From Nitrospirae bacterium RBG_13_39_12 (GTDB taxonomy: Bacteria; Nitrospirota; Thermodesulfovibrionia; Thermodesulfovibrionales; SM23-35): a DNA stretch of 32,695 nt. Every line of letters starts with the position of its first letter. Within the stretch, counting starts at the first letter, position 1. Made by a program: the position numbers and the translations under genes. Positions 1 through 7,459 of this stretch are shown piece after piece. The DNA lies in NCBI GenBank assembly GCA_001805125.1, contig MHEF01000103.1, forward strand, positions 7,156-39,850, read 5' to 3'. The notes beneath the pieces were generated by a model that made no database searches, was not told the origin of the DNA, and was given only the letters and a program-made list of their open reading frames with translations.

Positions 1-319
1 TCAGGGCATGGCCTCCAATAAGAATATCCATAGAGCCGATAGGCTTACCTGATTTTTCGAGTGCAGCACGGATAGTCCCGTAAGCCTCCGCTGCCTTCTC
101 GTCAAAATCAGCGATTTCAAGGGGAAGGGTAAATTCTACAAGGGCCTGCTGGTTCTTCTGGACATGCTGACTTTTGGCAGCACCATACCGGAATTCAGCA
201 AGTGTTATAGAAGAAATGCCGATATCACCTACTGAACAGTCTGAAAACCGCTTAAGGACTTTCGAAGGCTTCTGCTTTATGAGGTAAATGCAGATATTGG
301 TATCGAGCATGAACTTCAT
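1..319 (-). CDS. vapC: VapC-type PIN-domain toxin, 3' end cut by window edge
   Basis: Toxin half of a type II toxin-antitoxin pair; VapC proteins are Mg2+-dependent PIN-domain ribonucleases that usually cut tRNA or rRNA. The reading frame from ATG at 319 runs open to the window edge (106 codons). It begins MKFMLDTNICIYLI, which carries the first PIN acidic residue (D6), then SSITLAEFRYGAA with the conserved Glu, and near the edge GSMDILIGGHAL with a later metal-binding Asp. The last part of the domain (normal length about 130 residues) lies outside the window. Its ATG overlaps the antitoxin stop (ATGA, 316-319), so the two are translationally coupled and share the promoter upstream of vapB. 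Family assignment is firm; the RNA target cannot be told. Confidence 0.93.
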   Translation of the reverse strand, partial: MKFMLDTNICIYLIKQKPSKVLKRFSDCSVGDIGISSITLAEFRYGAAKSQHVQKNQQALVEFTLPLEIADFDEKAAEAYGTIRAALEKSGKPIGSMDILIGGHAL

Positions 320-546
320 CGGAAATCCTCTCTCTTTTGAAGCCTTGGCTGTCTTCTCTCAGTCATAAAGTCATCAGAGAATTTATTGAGGCTATTGAAC
401 AATGACTCCCATGATTCTCCCGCAGGAATAAGCATGACGACATTCCCGGACTTCTTGATAAAAACATGATCGTCCGGAAACCTGAACTCCTTGGGTAACC
501 GTACTGCCTGACTCTGGCCATTCTGAAAAAGCTTGGCGGTCTTCAT
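316..546 (-). CDS. vapB: VapB/AbrB-fold antitoxin
   Basis: Antitoxin partner of the downstream PIN toxin. The N-terminal half (MKTAKLFQNGQSQAVRLPKE, then a VFIKK strand) is the swapped-hairpin AbrB/SpoVT/MazE DNA-binding fold seen in VapB proteins. The C-terminal half (residues about 45-76) is charged and probably wraps the toxin. At 76 residues it has the normal length. The start at 546 is set by a strong AGGGAGGT ribosome site five bases upstream. VapB-VapC complexes typically repress their own promoter, and the promoter here sits in an AT-rich inverted repeat that could be the operator (inference). Confidence 0.93.
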   Translation of the reverse strand: MKTAKLFQNGQSQAVRLPKEFRFPDDHVFIKKSGNVVMLIPAGESWESLFNSLNKFSDDFMTERRQPRLQKREDFR

Positions 547-563
547 AGCATACCTCCCTAAAA

Positions 564-604
564 ATATATATTATAAGTATATATTATATAATTCCTCTTT
601 GCAA
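564..604 (-). promoter_or_regulatory. sigma-70 promoter and probable operator of vapBC
   Basis: On the minus strand TTGCAA (599-604) is followed after exactly 17 bases by TATACT (576-581), placing the transcript start near 569, about 22 bases before the vapB ATG. The -10 region lies in a run of TATATA-type sequence (about 564-590) with inverted symmetry, a typical location for autoregulation by a VapB dimer. The promoter is read directly from sequence; the operator role is inferred. Confidence 0.65.
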
Positions 605-800
605 GACATTGCGAAATTCATCCTCCGGCTATGAAATCAAGCGATAAAACTTACGTGAAAAAAATCGTGAAATGAGCATATCAAAAAGTATCAAAACACA
701 TCAAACTATATAGAAACATAAAAACCGCTTGAGACTTTGATCGGCAAGCACATATCTGGAATTTTCAAGCATTTGTAAAATCCCTCGGATAGGTTTCCTA

Positions 801-855
801 AATCCCGATGCTTTCGGGATTCAATTCCTGCAGGGGGTACCATACTTTTAATGGT
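801..855. repeat. double-hairpin intergenic element, copy 1
   Basis: In the 450-base gene-free stretch 547-997. Hairpin 1 pairs AATCCCGA (801-808) with TCGGGATT (814-821). Hairpin 2 pairs ACCAT (839-843) with ATGGT (851-855) around ACTTTTA. A related arrangement with the same TCCCGA stem and an ACC/GGT hairpin lies at 12093-12143. The rest of the gap is AT-rich and I see no gene in it. Confidence 0.4.
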
Positions 856-997
856 CTCTTAGCTTTATTTAGATAATATCTTAGCAAGTAATTCATTTTA
901 AAGTATATTTCATATCTAACATGCATAGTTATAACCTCAAAAATTGAGATTTTCAGGTTATATTTTCTCTTAAAGTTTTTGGCCTTTAAATAGAATC

Positions 998-1399
998 TTA
1001 TTTTTTTACCTCTTTTACATGCAATGGAACACTCTTGCGGACCTCATTATTCATGAGAATCTTAAATTCATAGACTCCAAAATCCTCAAATTTTATATTA
1101 TTCAATTGAATGATATGATTTATCCTCACCTGCTCACCAGGTGGCGGCGACCCAAACTTTAAGTCCCCTGCCATAGATAATTTTTTTACTCCATCAGCAT
1201 TAATCAACTCAATCGCAAGCTTATGCTCCTTGTTAGCGTCCCCTCTATCTGCCTCAAGTGTCATTACCAGTTGCATTTGTGGATGTGTAGCTGGGAGACT
1301 TTGCGCACTGATCCGGTCAAAAATCCCTGTTATGTTTAATTTTCCTTCCCTTGAAACGTTTGCACAATCAGCTAACAAAGCCAAAGTAATTTGAACCAT
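998..1399 (-). CDS. small DUF6941-like protein of unknown function
   Basis: A 133-residue protein starting MVQITLALLADCANVS. The start at 1399 is preferred over an upstream in-frame ATG (1432) because AAGGAGGG stands four bases before it. The opening (ADCANVS followed by GKLNITGIFD), the central beta-rich segments and the absence of signal peptide or membrane helix match the style of DUF6941 proteins, whose function is not known. It probably folds as a small cytoplasmic beta-sandwich. It is monocistronic, with AT-rich gaps on both sides, and nothing in its surroundings suggests a role. The family name rests on recall of the N-terminal pattern. Confidence 0.75.
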   Translation of the reverse strand: MVQITLALLADCANVSREGKLNITGIFDRISAQSLPATHPQMQLVMTLEADRGDANKEHKLAIELINADGVKKLSMAGDLKFGSPPPGEQVRINHIIQLNNIKFEDFGVYEFKILMNNEVRKSVPLHVKEVKK

Positions 1400-1504
1400 G
1401 ATTCCCTCCTTGTGTTTTAAGGAGTATAACAAATTTCCATTATGTTGGTTACTTTGTCAGCATGCTATTACCCCAAATGCAATTCACGGTAGGCATATGT
1501 GTAG

Positions 1505-1529
1505 CAAAGGCTCTTGAGCAGCACCTTTG
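1505..1529. repeat. intergenic hairpin
   Basis: CAAAGG (1505-1510) pairs with CCTTTG (1524-1529), and inside it GCTC/GAGC form a short second stem. It lies in the 340-base gap 1433-1774 between two divergent genes, with no T-run, so it is a doubtful terminator. Apart from this and the repeat at 1618-1693 I see no gene in the gap. Confidence 0.3.
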
Positions 1530-1617
1530 TGAGCGGTTTAATGACTCAGATAATGTGCACGTTTTCATTTATATCGTTTAAATAACCATGTATGCGCAAA
1601 TTCTGCATTCAAGAGAT

Positions 1618-1693
1618 TTTGTCGCCCCGGCGACTCGCTGAGGAGAGATACATATGTGTCTGCCAGCTTTAAAATCTAACTGCATTATTCGGG
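1618..1693 (+). repeat. hairpin-GAGGAGA intergenic repeat, copy A
   Basis: A perfect GTCGCC/GGCGAC hairpin (1621-1634) is followed by GAGGAGA (1640-1646), TGTCTGC (1657-1663) and TTCGGG (1688-1693). The same order of blocks occurs at 12211-12263 with a different but equally paired stem. The stem changes keep pairing, which suggests that the folded form matters. Confidence 0.5.
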
Positions 1694-1774
1694 CTAAGGA
1701 ATATCCATTATTATTCATTTATTTTCAATACGTTTTATGGAATATTGTTATATAATTTTAGGGGAATTGTATAA

Positions 1775-2197
1775 ATGCCAGTATTTGTTATTCATGAACA
1801 TCATGCAAAGAGACTGCATTTTGACCTGAGACTTGAGATAGACAAGGCACTAAAATCATGGGCTATACCAAAAGGCCCGTCAATGAATCCAAAAGAAAAA
1901 CGGCTTGCAATTATGGTAGAAGACCATCCTCTCGATTATGCAACTTTTGAAGGTAAAATACCTGAAGGGATGTATGGCGCTGGTACTGTGCTGATATGGG
2001 ATAAAGGTAAATTCGAAATTACAGATGGAAGCCTGCAGCAGGGAAAACTCGATATTGTATTCTACGGTAAAAATCTTAAGGGAGCATTTGCCCTTGCAAA
2101 GATGTACGGCAAGGATAAAGAATGGCTGTTGATTAAAAAGAAAGATAAATATGCAGATTACAAGTTTGTGTTAGAAAACGTTCTCAAGGTCAGATAG
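1775..2197 (+). CDS. stand-alone LigD-type 3'-phosphoesterase
   Basis: A 140-residue single-domain protein matching the PE module of bacterial DNA ligase D, which trims 3'-phosphate or terminal ribonucleotide ends before sealing in non-homologous end joining. The metal and catalytic pattern is intact: H9, H15, D17 and R19 in the HEHHAKRLHFDLRLE segment, and H51 and Y55 in VEDHPLDYATFEG. No ligase or polymerase domain follows, and no ku gene is in view. Free-standing PE proteins are known in bacteria and archaea. A TATAAT box at 1751-1756 and an AGGGGAA ribosome site precede the ATG. Biochemical class is well supported; pathway partners are unknown. Confidence 0.9.
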   Translation: MPVFVIHEHHAKRLHFDLRLEIDKALKSWAIPKGPSMNPKEKRLAIMVEDHPLDYATFEGKIPEGMYGAGTVLIWDKGKFEITDGSLQQGKLDIVFYGKNLKGAFALAKMYGKDKEWLLIKKKDKYADYKFVLENVLKVR

Positions 2198-2296
2198 AAA
2201 TTTTGAATATAAGCAGTTATCAATTTCTCAAACAATAAAGGCATTTTTGCAGATGAGCAGTTTAAAATAGTTAAAAGTCTGTTTTTACTGTATATC

Positions 2297-2326
2297 TTGA
2301 CAAATAATTCCCGGACTACCTATACT
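2297..2326 (+). promoter_or_regulatory. sigma-70 promoter for the TPR-opp gene block
   Basis: Consensus TTGACA (2297-2302), an 18-base spacer, then TATACT (2321-2326). The predicted transcript start (about 2333) is only a few bases before GTG 2336, and there is no ribosome site between them. Confidence 0.65.
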
Positions 2327-2335
2327 TTTCTCATT

Positions 2336-3043
2336 GTGGATCAGAGCACACAAGAGCTCTACGAGCTTGCAACACAGCTTTTCGAGGAGGGCAAATACTC
2401 GGAAGCGGAGCCAATTCTCAAAGATATAATCAGCTCTAACCCTAAATTTGCTGACATACACAACAAGCTCGGAATAATCTCGCATGTCAATGGTGAGCTT
2501 AGACAGGCCTCTCAATATTTTGAAAAAGCGCTTCAATTAAACCCAAATTATACTGAAGCCTCACTGAACCTTGCTATCACCTACAATGAAATGGGTGAAT
2601 TTAAAAAAGCCCAAGAAGTCTTTTCAGTCGCAGCACAGATTGCTCACCCCACACCTGCTACAATTGATCCCTTTGTTGCAGGCAAGCTTGCCAATGAGCA
2701 CTATAAGTTAGGGAACATTTACATGGATTTAGGCATGAATGATGAAGCAATAGAAGAATACTATAAGGCAATAAAACTGTACCATCGGCTTCCTGATGTG
2801 CACACAATGCTTGGCAAGGCTTTGAGAAACAAGGGGCTCATAGAAGATGCTATAGTTCATTTTGTCAAGGCAAAAGAGATAAATCCTAATTATGGAGCTG
2901 CCTGGATACAACTTGGCCTGAGTTACTATATGAAAGGCCTTATAGGTCTTGCCTTTGAAGAATGGGAAAAGGCACTTGAACACAATCCTGGACTTAAAGA
3001 AGCAGAAGCATATCTCAGGCTTCTTAAAAAAGAGGACAAGTAG
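2336..3043 (+). CDS. tetratricopeptide repeat protein
   Basis: A soluble protein of about 235 residues built almost wholly of TPR helices: roughly six repeats run from the start to the C-terminus, with typical ends such as FEKALQLNPNY and FVKAKEINPNY. TPR arrays serve as protein-docking scaffolds; the partner is unknown. There is no signal peptide. An upstream TTG (2297) would also give an open frame, but it is itself the -35 box of a consensus promoter, so GTG 2336 is preferred even though the message would then be almost leaderless. The stop lies six bases before the ABC-transporter ATPase gene, so the two are co-transcribed. Confidence 0.85.
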   Translation: MDQSTQELYELATQLFEEGKYSEAEPILKDIISSNPKFADIHNKLGIISHVNGELRQASQYFEKALQLNPNYTEASLNLAITYNEMGEFKKAQEVFSVAAQIAHPTPATIDPFVAGKLANEHYKLGNIYMDLGMNDEAIEEYYKAIKLYHRLPDVHTMLGKALRNKGLIEDAIVHFVKAKEINPNYGAAWIQLGLSYYMKGLIGLAFEEWEKALEHNPGLKEAEAYLRLLKKEDK

Positions 3044-3049
3044 TCTGCT

Positions 3050-4024
3050 GTGTCCCTCCTTGAAGTAAGGGACCTTGATGTTTTTTTTAAATCAAGAGTT
3101 AAGCCTACAAAAGTTATATCATGTCTTAATTTCTATATTGAGGAGGCCAGGGTATTCGGCCTAGTCGGTGAAAGCGGATGTGGTAAAAGTCTTACCGCCC
3201 TTTCAATTATGGGAATCCTTCCACAAAATGCAGTGGCAGAAGGCGAGATAATTTTCAAAGGCAAAAACCTGCTGAAACTTGATAGCGAATCTTTGAGAAG
3301 ACTCAGGGGAAAAGAACTTACAATGATATTCCAGGAACCGATGACTTCACTTAATCCCGTACTAACAGTCGGTTATCAGATAGCAGAGGTTTTTACAACT
3401 CATATGGGCATGTCAAAGAAAGAGGCAATGAATAGTTCCATAGAACTTTTGAAAGCTGTTAAAATCCCTTCTCCTGAAGTACGGATAAAGGAGTATCCAC
3501 ATCAAATGTCCGGCGGGATGAGACAGAGGGTTATGATTGCAATGGCAATAGCCTGCAAACCATCCTTGCTGATTGCTGACGAACCGACAACAGCTCTTGA
3601 TGTAACGATACAAGCGCAGATACTTGATCTTCTCAGGAATCTCAGGCGAGAAAGGAATATGGCCATTTTGCTTATAACCCACGACATCGGGGTTATTGCT
3701 GAAAATGCTGAAATAGCCGCTGTAATGTATGCAGGAAGGATTGTTGAGATTTCTAACGTTTCTCATCTTCTCGAAATACCAAAACACCCTTACACTATGG
3801 GTCTTTTAGAATCCCTTCCTAAAAGAAAAGGCGTTCCCTTAAAACCTATTTCAGGCTCTGTACCAAAGCCTGATGAACTGCCGCCCGGCTGCAAGTTTTC
3901 AAATAGATGCCCTTACATGATACCGGCCTGTCAGAAAGAGGAGCCTGCTTTAAGAGAGATTACTCCAGGTCATTTTTCAAGGTGTATAAAATCAGAGGAA
4001 ATTAAATGGACATCATTAATGTAG
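3050..4024 (+). CDS. oppD: oligopeptide/dipeptide ABC transporter ATPase, OppD/DppD type
   Basis: One of two ATP-hydrolysing subunits that power a peptide (or nickel-type) importer at the inner face of the membrane. Motifs in order: Walker A GESGCGKS (40-47), Q-loop FQEPMTS (94-100), signature MSGGMRQR (153-160), Walker B IADEP (175-179) and H-loop His211. The C-terminal oligo_HPY extension has four cysteines (281, 287, 294, 312), the arrangement that binds an iron-sulphur cluster in some family members. The 324-residue length is normal. The start is GTG, six bases after the TPR gene, and the 3' end overlaps oppF by 19 bases. Matching permeases are on the opposite strand at 5590-7459. Substrate cannot be read from sequence. 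Confidence 0.95.
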   Translation: MSLLEVRDLDVFFKSRVKPTKVISCLNFYIEEARVFGLVGESGCGKSLTALSIMGILPQNAVAEGEIIFKGKNLLKLDSESLRRLRGKELTMIFQEPMTSLNPVLTVGYQIAEVFTTHMGMSKKEAMNSSIELLKAVKIPSPEVRIKEYPHQMSGGMRQRVMIAMAIACKPSLLIADEPTTALDVTIQAQILDLLRNLRRERNMAILLITHDIGVIAENAEIAAVMYAGRIVEISNVSHLLEIPKHPYTMGLLESLPKRKGVPLKPISGSVPKPDELPPGCKFSNRCPYMIPACQKEEPALREITPGHFSRCIKSEEIKWTSLM

Positions 4025-4956
4025 TCGCACTAAGGAAATATTTCCCTGTCAAAAAAAAGCTTTTCAGCGGACAAGAATACGTTAAAGCTGTTGACGGAAT
4101 TAATTTTTCTGTTAAAGACGGTGAGGTTTTCTCACTGGTTGGAGAAAGTGGTTGCGGGAAATCGACTGTAGCGAGACTTGTTGTCAAGTTGATTCCGCCA
4201 ACCTCAGGAAAGGTTTTTTTTAAAGGAACCGATATTGGTGAACTTAAAGGGAACTCTCTACGGGAATTCAGGAAATCAGTACAGATTATATTTCAGGACC
4301 CCTTTGCATCATTAAATCCCAGGATGACTGTATTAGATACAATCTCAGAACCACTTAAAATACACAGAGTTGTTCAAAAATCTGAAATTGGAGACAAGGT
4401 TATCAGCCTATTAAGGAGTGTCGGGCTTCAGTCTGATATTTTAAACCGCTACCCCCATGAATTCAGTGGGGGACAGAGGCAAAGGATATGTATTGCAAGA
4501 GCACTTGCAGTGTCCCCAAAGTTAATAGTTGCCGACGAACCTCTTTCCGCACTGGATGTATCGATACAGGCACAGATACTTAATATACTTCAGGAACTTA
4601 AAAGAAAATCGAATATCTCTTTCCTTTTCATAAGCCATGAATTAAGAGTAGTTCAATATTTCAGTGATGAAGTAGCTGTTATGTATCTTGGCAATATCGT
4701 TGAATATTCAAAAGCAGACGACCTCTTCGATAATCCGCTTCATCCCTATACCATTATTCTTCTTTCTTCAGCCCCCAAGATAAAACCCGATGGAGGGAAA
4801 AAACCTATCCTAAAGGGGGACATACCAAGTCCTATCAATATTCCGCCCGGATGTCCTTTTCACCCAAGATGCCCTAAAAGATTTGAACAATGTGATAAAG
4901 TCGTACCTGAATTAAAGGAAATAAATGGCAGACATGTATCATGCCTATTATTCTAA
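4006..4956 (+). CDS. oppF: oligopeptide/dipeptide ABC transporter ATPase, OppF/DppF type
   Basis: Second ATPase of the importer, pairing with OppD. Walker A GESGCGKST is at 46-54, Q-loop FQDPFAS at 96-102, signature FSGGQRQR at 153-160, Walker B VADEP at 175-179 and H-loop His211. The C-terminal HPY region again holds four cysteines (283, 289, 296, 313). The ATG lies inside the end of oppD and is preceded by GAGGAAAT, so translation is coupled. 316 residues is the usual length. It ends shortly before pyrE, which has its own promoter. Confidence 0.95.
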   Translation: MDIINVVALRKYFPVKKKLFSGQEYVKAVDGINFSVKDGEVFSLVGESGCGKSTVARLVVKLIPPTSGKVFFKGTDIGELKGNSLREFRKSVQIIFQDPFASLNPRMTVLDTISEPLKIHRVVQKSEIGDKVISLLRSVGLQSDILNRYPHEFSGGQRQRICIARALAVSPKLIVADEPLSALDVSIQAQILNILQELKRKSNISFLFISHELRVVQYFSDEVAVMYLGNIVEYSKADDLFDNPLHPYTIILLSSAPKIKPDGGKKPILKGDIPSPINIPPGCPFHPRCPKRFEQCDKVVPELKEINGRHVSCLLF

Positions 4957-4981
4957 AGATAAATTTCCTACTACAATTTTG

Positions 4982-5010
4982 TTGACTTCCATATTTCTAT
5001 GTTGTATTTT
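4982..5010 (+). promoter_or_regulatory. sigma-70 promoter of pyrE
   Basis: TTGACT (4982-4987), a 17-base spacer, then TATTTT (5005-5010). The predicted start (about 5017) is only some three bases before ATG 5020, again with no ribosome site. Confidence 0.5.
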
Positions 5011-5019
5011 CAAACCGAT

Positions 5020-5577
5020 ATGAAAACCAGATTGATACAACTTATAATTGAAAAGGCTTTTAAATACAGTAAAAAGCCCATTTTTAAACTCGTATCAGGC
5101 AAAAAGAGCAACTATTATTTCAACTGTAAGGCTATAACCCTTCACCCAGAGGGCATGTATCTCATAGGGAATATTATTTTTGATCTAATAAAAGATATAA
5201 ATATAAAAGGAATTGGCGGACTCACGCTCGGTGCAGACCCCATTGCATATGCAGTAACGTATACGTCTTATCTCAAAGAAAAACCCGTTGAGGCCTTTGT
5301 AGTCCGTAAGAAACCAAAGACTCACGGTACAATGTTGTGGATCGAGGGTAATGTAAAAAAAGGCGACAGGGTAGTAATTGTTGACGATGTTATCACAACC
5401 GGCAAATCAACCATTGAGGCAATCAACAGGTCAAAAGAAGAAGGACTTTATATTATAAAAGTAATATCCTTAATCGACAGGCAGGAAGGCGGTCGGGAAG
5501 CAGTCGAGGCTTCAGGTTATAAACTTGACACAATTATCACAAAAGATGAAGTAATGAAGCATTTCAAAAAACTTTAG
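5020..5577 (+). CDS. pyrE: orotate phosphoribosyltransferase
   Basis: Catalyses orotate plus PRPP to OMP plus diphosphate, the fifth step of de novo pyrimidine synthesis. The type I phosphoribosyltransferase PRPP loop VVIVDDVITTGKST is at 118-131, and the catalytic-loop Lys/His segment RKKPKTHG is at 96-103. FKLVSGKKSNYYFNCK (22-37) is the orotate-binding N-terminal hood. Starting at 5020 gives 185 residues, a normal length. An upstream in-frame ATG (4999) lies inside the promoter spacer and is less likely. It faces oppC with only 12 bases between their stops and stands between the two halves of the importer gene set. Confidence 0.93.
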   Translation: MKTRLIQLIIEKAFKYSKKPIFKLVSGKKSNYYFNCKAITLHPEGMYLIGNIIFDLIKDINIKGIGGLTLGADPIAYAVTYTSYLKEKPVEAFVVRKKPKTHGTMLWIEGNVKKGDRVVIVDDVITTGKSTIEAINRSKEEGLYIIKVISLIDRQEGGREAVEASGYKLDTIITKDEVMKHFKKL

Positions 5578-5589
5578 CATAATAAGTGC

Positions 5590-6453
5590 TTACTGTCTAC
5601 TGTCTGCTTCCCAAAGTCTCGGATCTATAGAGTCTCGTATCCCCTCACCGAGGAGATTATATCCGAGGACAGTAATTAAAATAGCAAGTCCAGGAAAAAC
5701 AGACAACCACCATGCTATCTCAATATTGTCTTTCCCTAACGTAAGGATGTTTCCCCAGCTCGGATCCGGAGGCTGGATCCCTATGCCCAGAAAACTTAGA
5801 GCTGATTCCACAAGAACAGCACCTGCTATCCCTAAGATTGCGGAAACCAGTACTGGAGCCATACTGTTTACCATTATATGTCTGAAGATTATTCTATAAT
5901 CGGTTGCTCCCAATGCCTTTGCAGCTAGAACGAACTCCCTTTCTTTTAAAGACAGGAATTCAGCCCTCACAAGCCGTGCAACTCCCATCCATGACGTTAT
6001 GCCAATAACTATCATAATGTTCCAGATACTTGGACCGACAAATGCAATAACAGCAAGGATGAGAAAGAATGTTGGTATAGAAAGCATGATATCAATAAAC
6101 CTCATGATAACCCTTTCCGTCCACCCGCTGTAATATCCAGATAGAGCTCCTAAAATCATTCCTATAAGAGACGCTATACCAACAGCAACAAACCCTACTG
6201 CGAGTGATATGCGCGCACCCCATATCATCCTGCTTAACAAATCCCTGCCGAGATCATCAGTCCCTAGCGGGTGCTTAAAGCTGGGGGGTTCGAGGATCTC
6301 TTTTCTATCAATTTCATCCGGGCTGTAAGGTGAAACAAGAGGTGCAAGAAAAGCTGCAATGAATAAACATAAAACAATCATCCCGCCTGCAACTGCAAGT
6401 TTATTCTTCCTAAACCTTTGCCAGAACAATTTTTTTGGTGAATAAATACTCAT
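5590..6453 (-). CDS. oppC: peptide ABC transporter permease, OppC/DppC type
   Basis: Inner-membrane channel subunit. An N-terminal cytoplasmic stretch and a first helix (about 20-42) are followed by a periplasmic segment with the family's HPLGTDDLGRD motif (61-71), then about five more helices. The EAA loop that contacts the ATPase is at about 171-205 (EREFVLAAKALGA), followed by the OppC hallmark ALSFLGIGIQPPDPSWG (218-234). The ATG at 6453, eight bases after the oppB stop, gives 287 residues. An upstream in-frame start (6489) inside oppB would add 12 residues and is less likely. Last gene of the uvrA-oppA-oppB-oppC run. Confidence 0.94.
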   Translation of the reverse strand: MSIYSPKKLFWQRFRKNKLAVAGGMIVLCLFIAAFLAPLVSPYSPDEIDRKEILEPPSFKHPLGTDDLGRDLLSRMIWGARISLAVGFVAVGIASLIGMILGALSGYYSGWTERVIMRFIDIMLSIPTFFLILAVIAFVGPSIWNIMIVIGITSWMGVARLVRAEFLSLKEREFVLAAKALGATDYRIIFRHIMVNSMAPVLVSAILGIAGAVLVESALSFLGIGIQPPDPSWGNILTLGKDNIEIAWWLSVFPGLAILITVLGYNLLGEGIRDSIDPRLWEADSRQ

Positions 6454-6460
6454 GATTTTT

Positions 6461-7459
6461 TTATTTCGACCGTATCCTCGGGTCAGCAAACATATAACCG
6501 ATATCTGCCATTAAGTTTCCCATAAGTGTCAGTATCGCACCAATTGTTAAGATACACATGACCAAAGGATAATCCCTCGTCATGACACTCATGTAAAACA
6601 ACTGTCCCATTCCAGGGATTCCGAATATACTTTCGATTATAACGCTTCCACCTATGAGTCCAGGCACAGAAAGACCGAGCAAGGTAATAATTGGGAGAAG
6701 TGCGTTTTTAAATGCATGTTTATAAATAACCTTTTTTTCATGTAACCCCTTTGACCTGGCAACTGTCACAAAATCCTGTCTGATTACTTCGAGCATGCTG
6801 CTACGCATAAATCGTGAAAGCCCTGCGAGTCCCACAAATGCTGATACAAAAACTGGCAGAATGAGATGAGACCCCCTGTCCCATATCTTTCCAAGCAAAG
6901 ACAGGGAATCATAATTCATTGACTTCAGCCCTGATATCGGAAGCCAGTCGAGATATACGCCGAAGAGAATCATCAAAAGAAGGGCAAGCCAGAATGAAGG
7001 TGTAGCGAATCCTATAAATACAAAGGTTGTGGTTATCTTATCATAAAAGGAATACTGGCGAGTCGCAGAAGATACGCCGATAGGTATTGCAATAACAAAG
7101 ATAACAAACATTGAAAGGATATTTATCAGAAATGTTATAAAGAGTCTCCTTTCTAACAGCGGTTGTTTTGTATCCCATATTTTTTCCATCACCGGTCTTC
7201 TGTCTGTAGAAAAGGATTCACCAAAATCCAATTTTGTAATCCTTTTCAGCCATATCCAATATTGTTCTATTATTGGCTTATCAAGGCCGTATAACTTTTC
7301 GAGCCTCTCACGAGCTTCAGGTGTAATCTTTGGATTCATCTCTGTCAATACATCTGTAGGTTTTCCAGGGGCAAGATGAATTATGAAAAATGAAAGCAGG
7401 GTAATACCGAACAGGGTCGGGACCATTTCAAGCAGCCGTTTAAAAAGATATGCAAACAT
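6461..7459 (-). CDS. oppB: peptide ABC transporter permease, OppB/DppB type
   Basis: Second channel subunit, 332 residues. The N-terminus [20 protein letters not shown] leads into the first membrane helix, followed by LAPGKPTD, the usual post-helix motif (normally P-G-D). A large periplasmic domain then leads to five more helices. The EAA loop lies at about 225-257 and includes [21 protein letters not shown]. The ATG directly abuts the oppA stop codon, so oppA and oppB are coupled. The two permeases together form the translocation pore for OppD and OppF. Confidence 0.95.
   Translation of the reverse strand: MFAYLFKRLLEMVPTLFGITLLSFFIIHLAPGKPTDVLTEMNPKITPEARERLEKLYGLDKPIIEQYWIWLKRITKLDFGESFSTDRRPVMEKIWDTKQPLLERRLFITFLINILSMFVIFVIAIPIGVSSATRQYSFYDKITTTFVFIGFATPSFWLALLLMILFGVYLDWLPISGLKSMNYDSLSLLGKIWDRGSHLILPVFVSAFVGLAGLSRFMRSSMLEVIRQDFVTVARSKGLHEKKVIYKHAFKNALLPIITLLGLSVPGLIGGSVIIESIFGIPGMGQLFYMSVMTRDYPLVMCILTIGAILTLMGNLMADIGYMFADPRIRSK

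Noticed and set aside
5587-5612. TACTGTC tandem repeat between pyrE and oppC as a bidirectional terminator
   Set aside because: It is a direct repeat within the oppC 3' end and does not form a stable inverted stem with T-runs.
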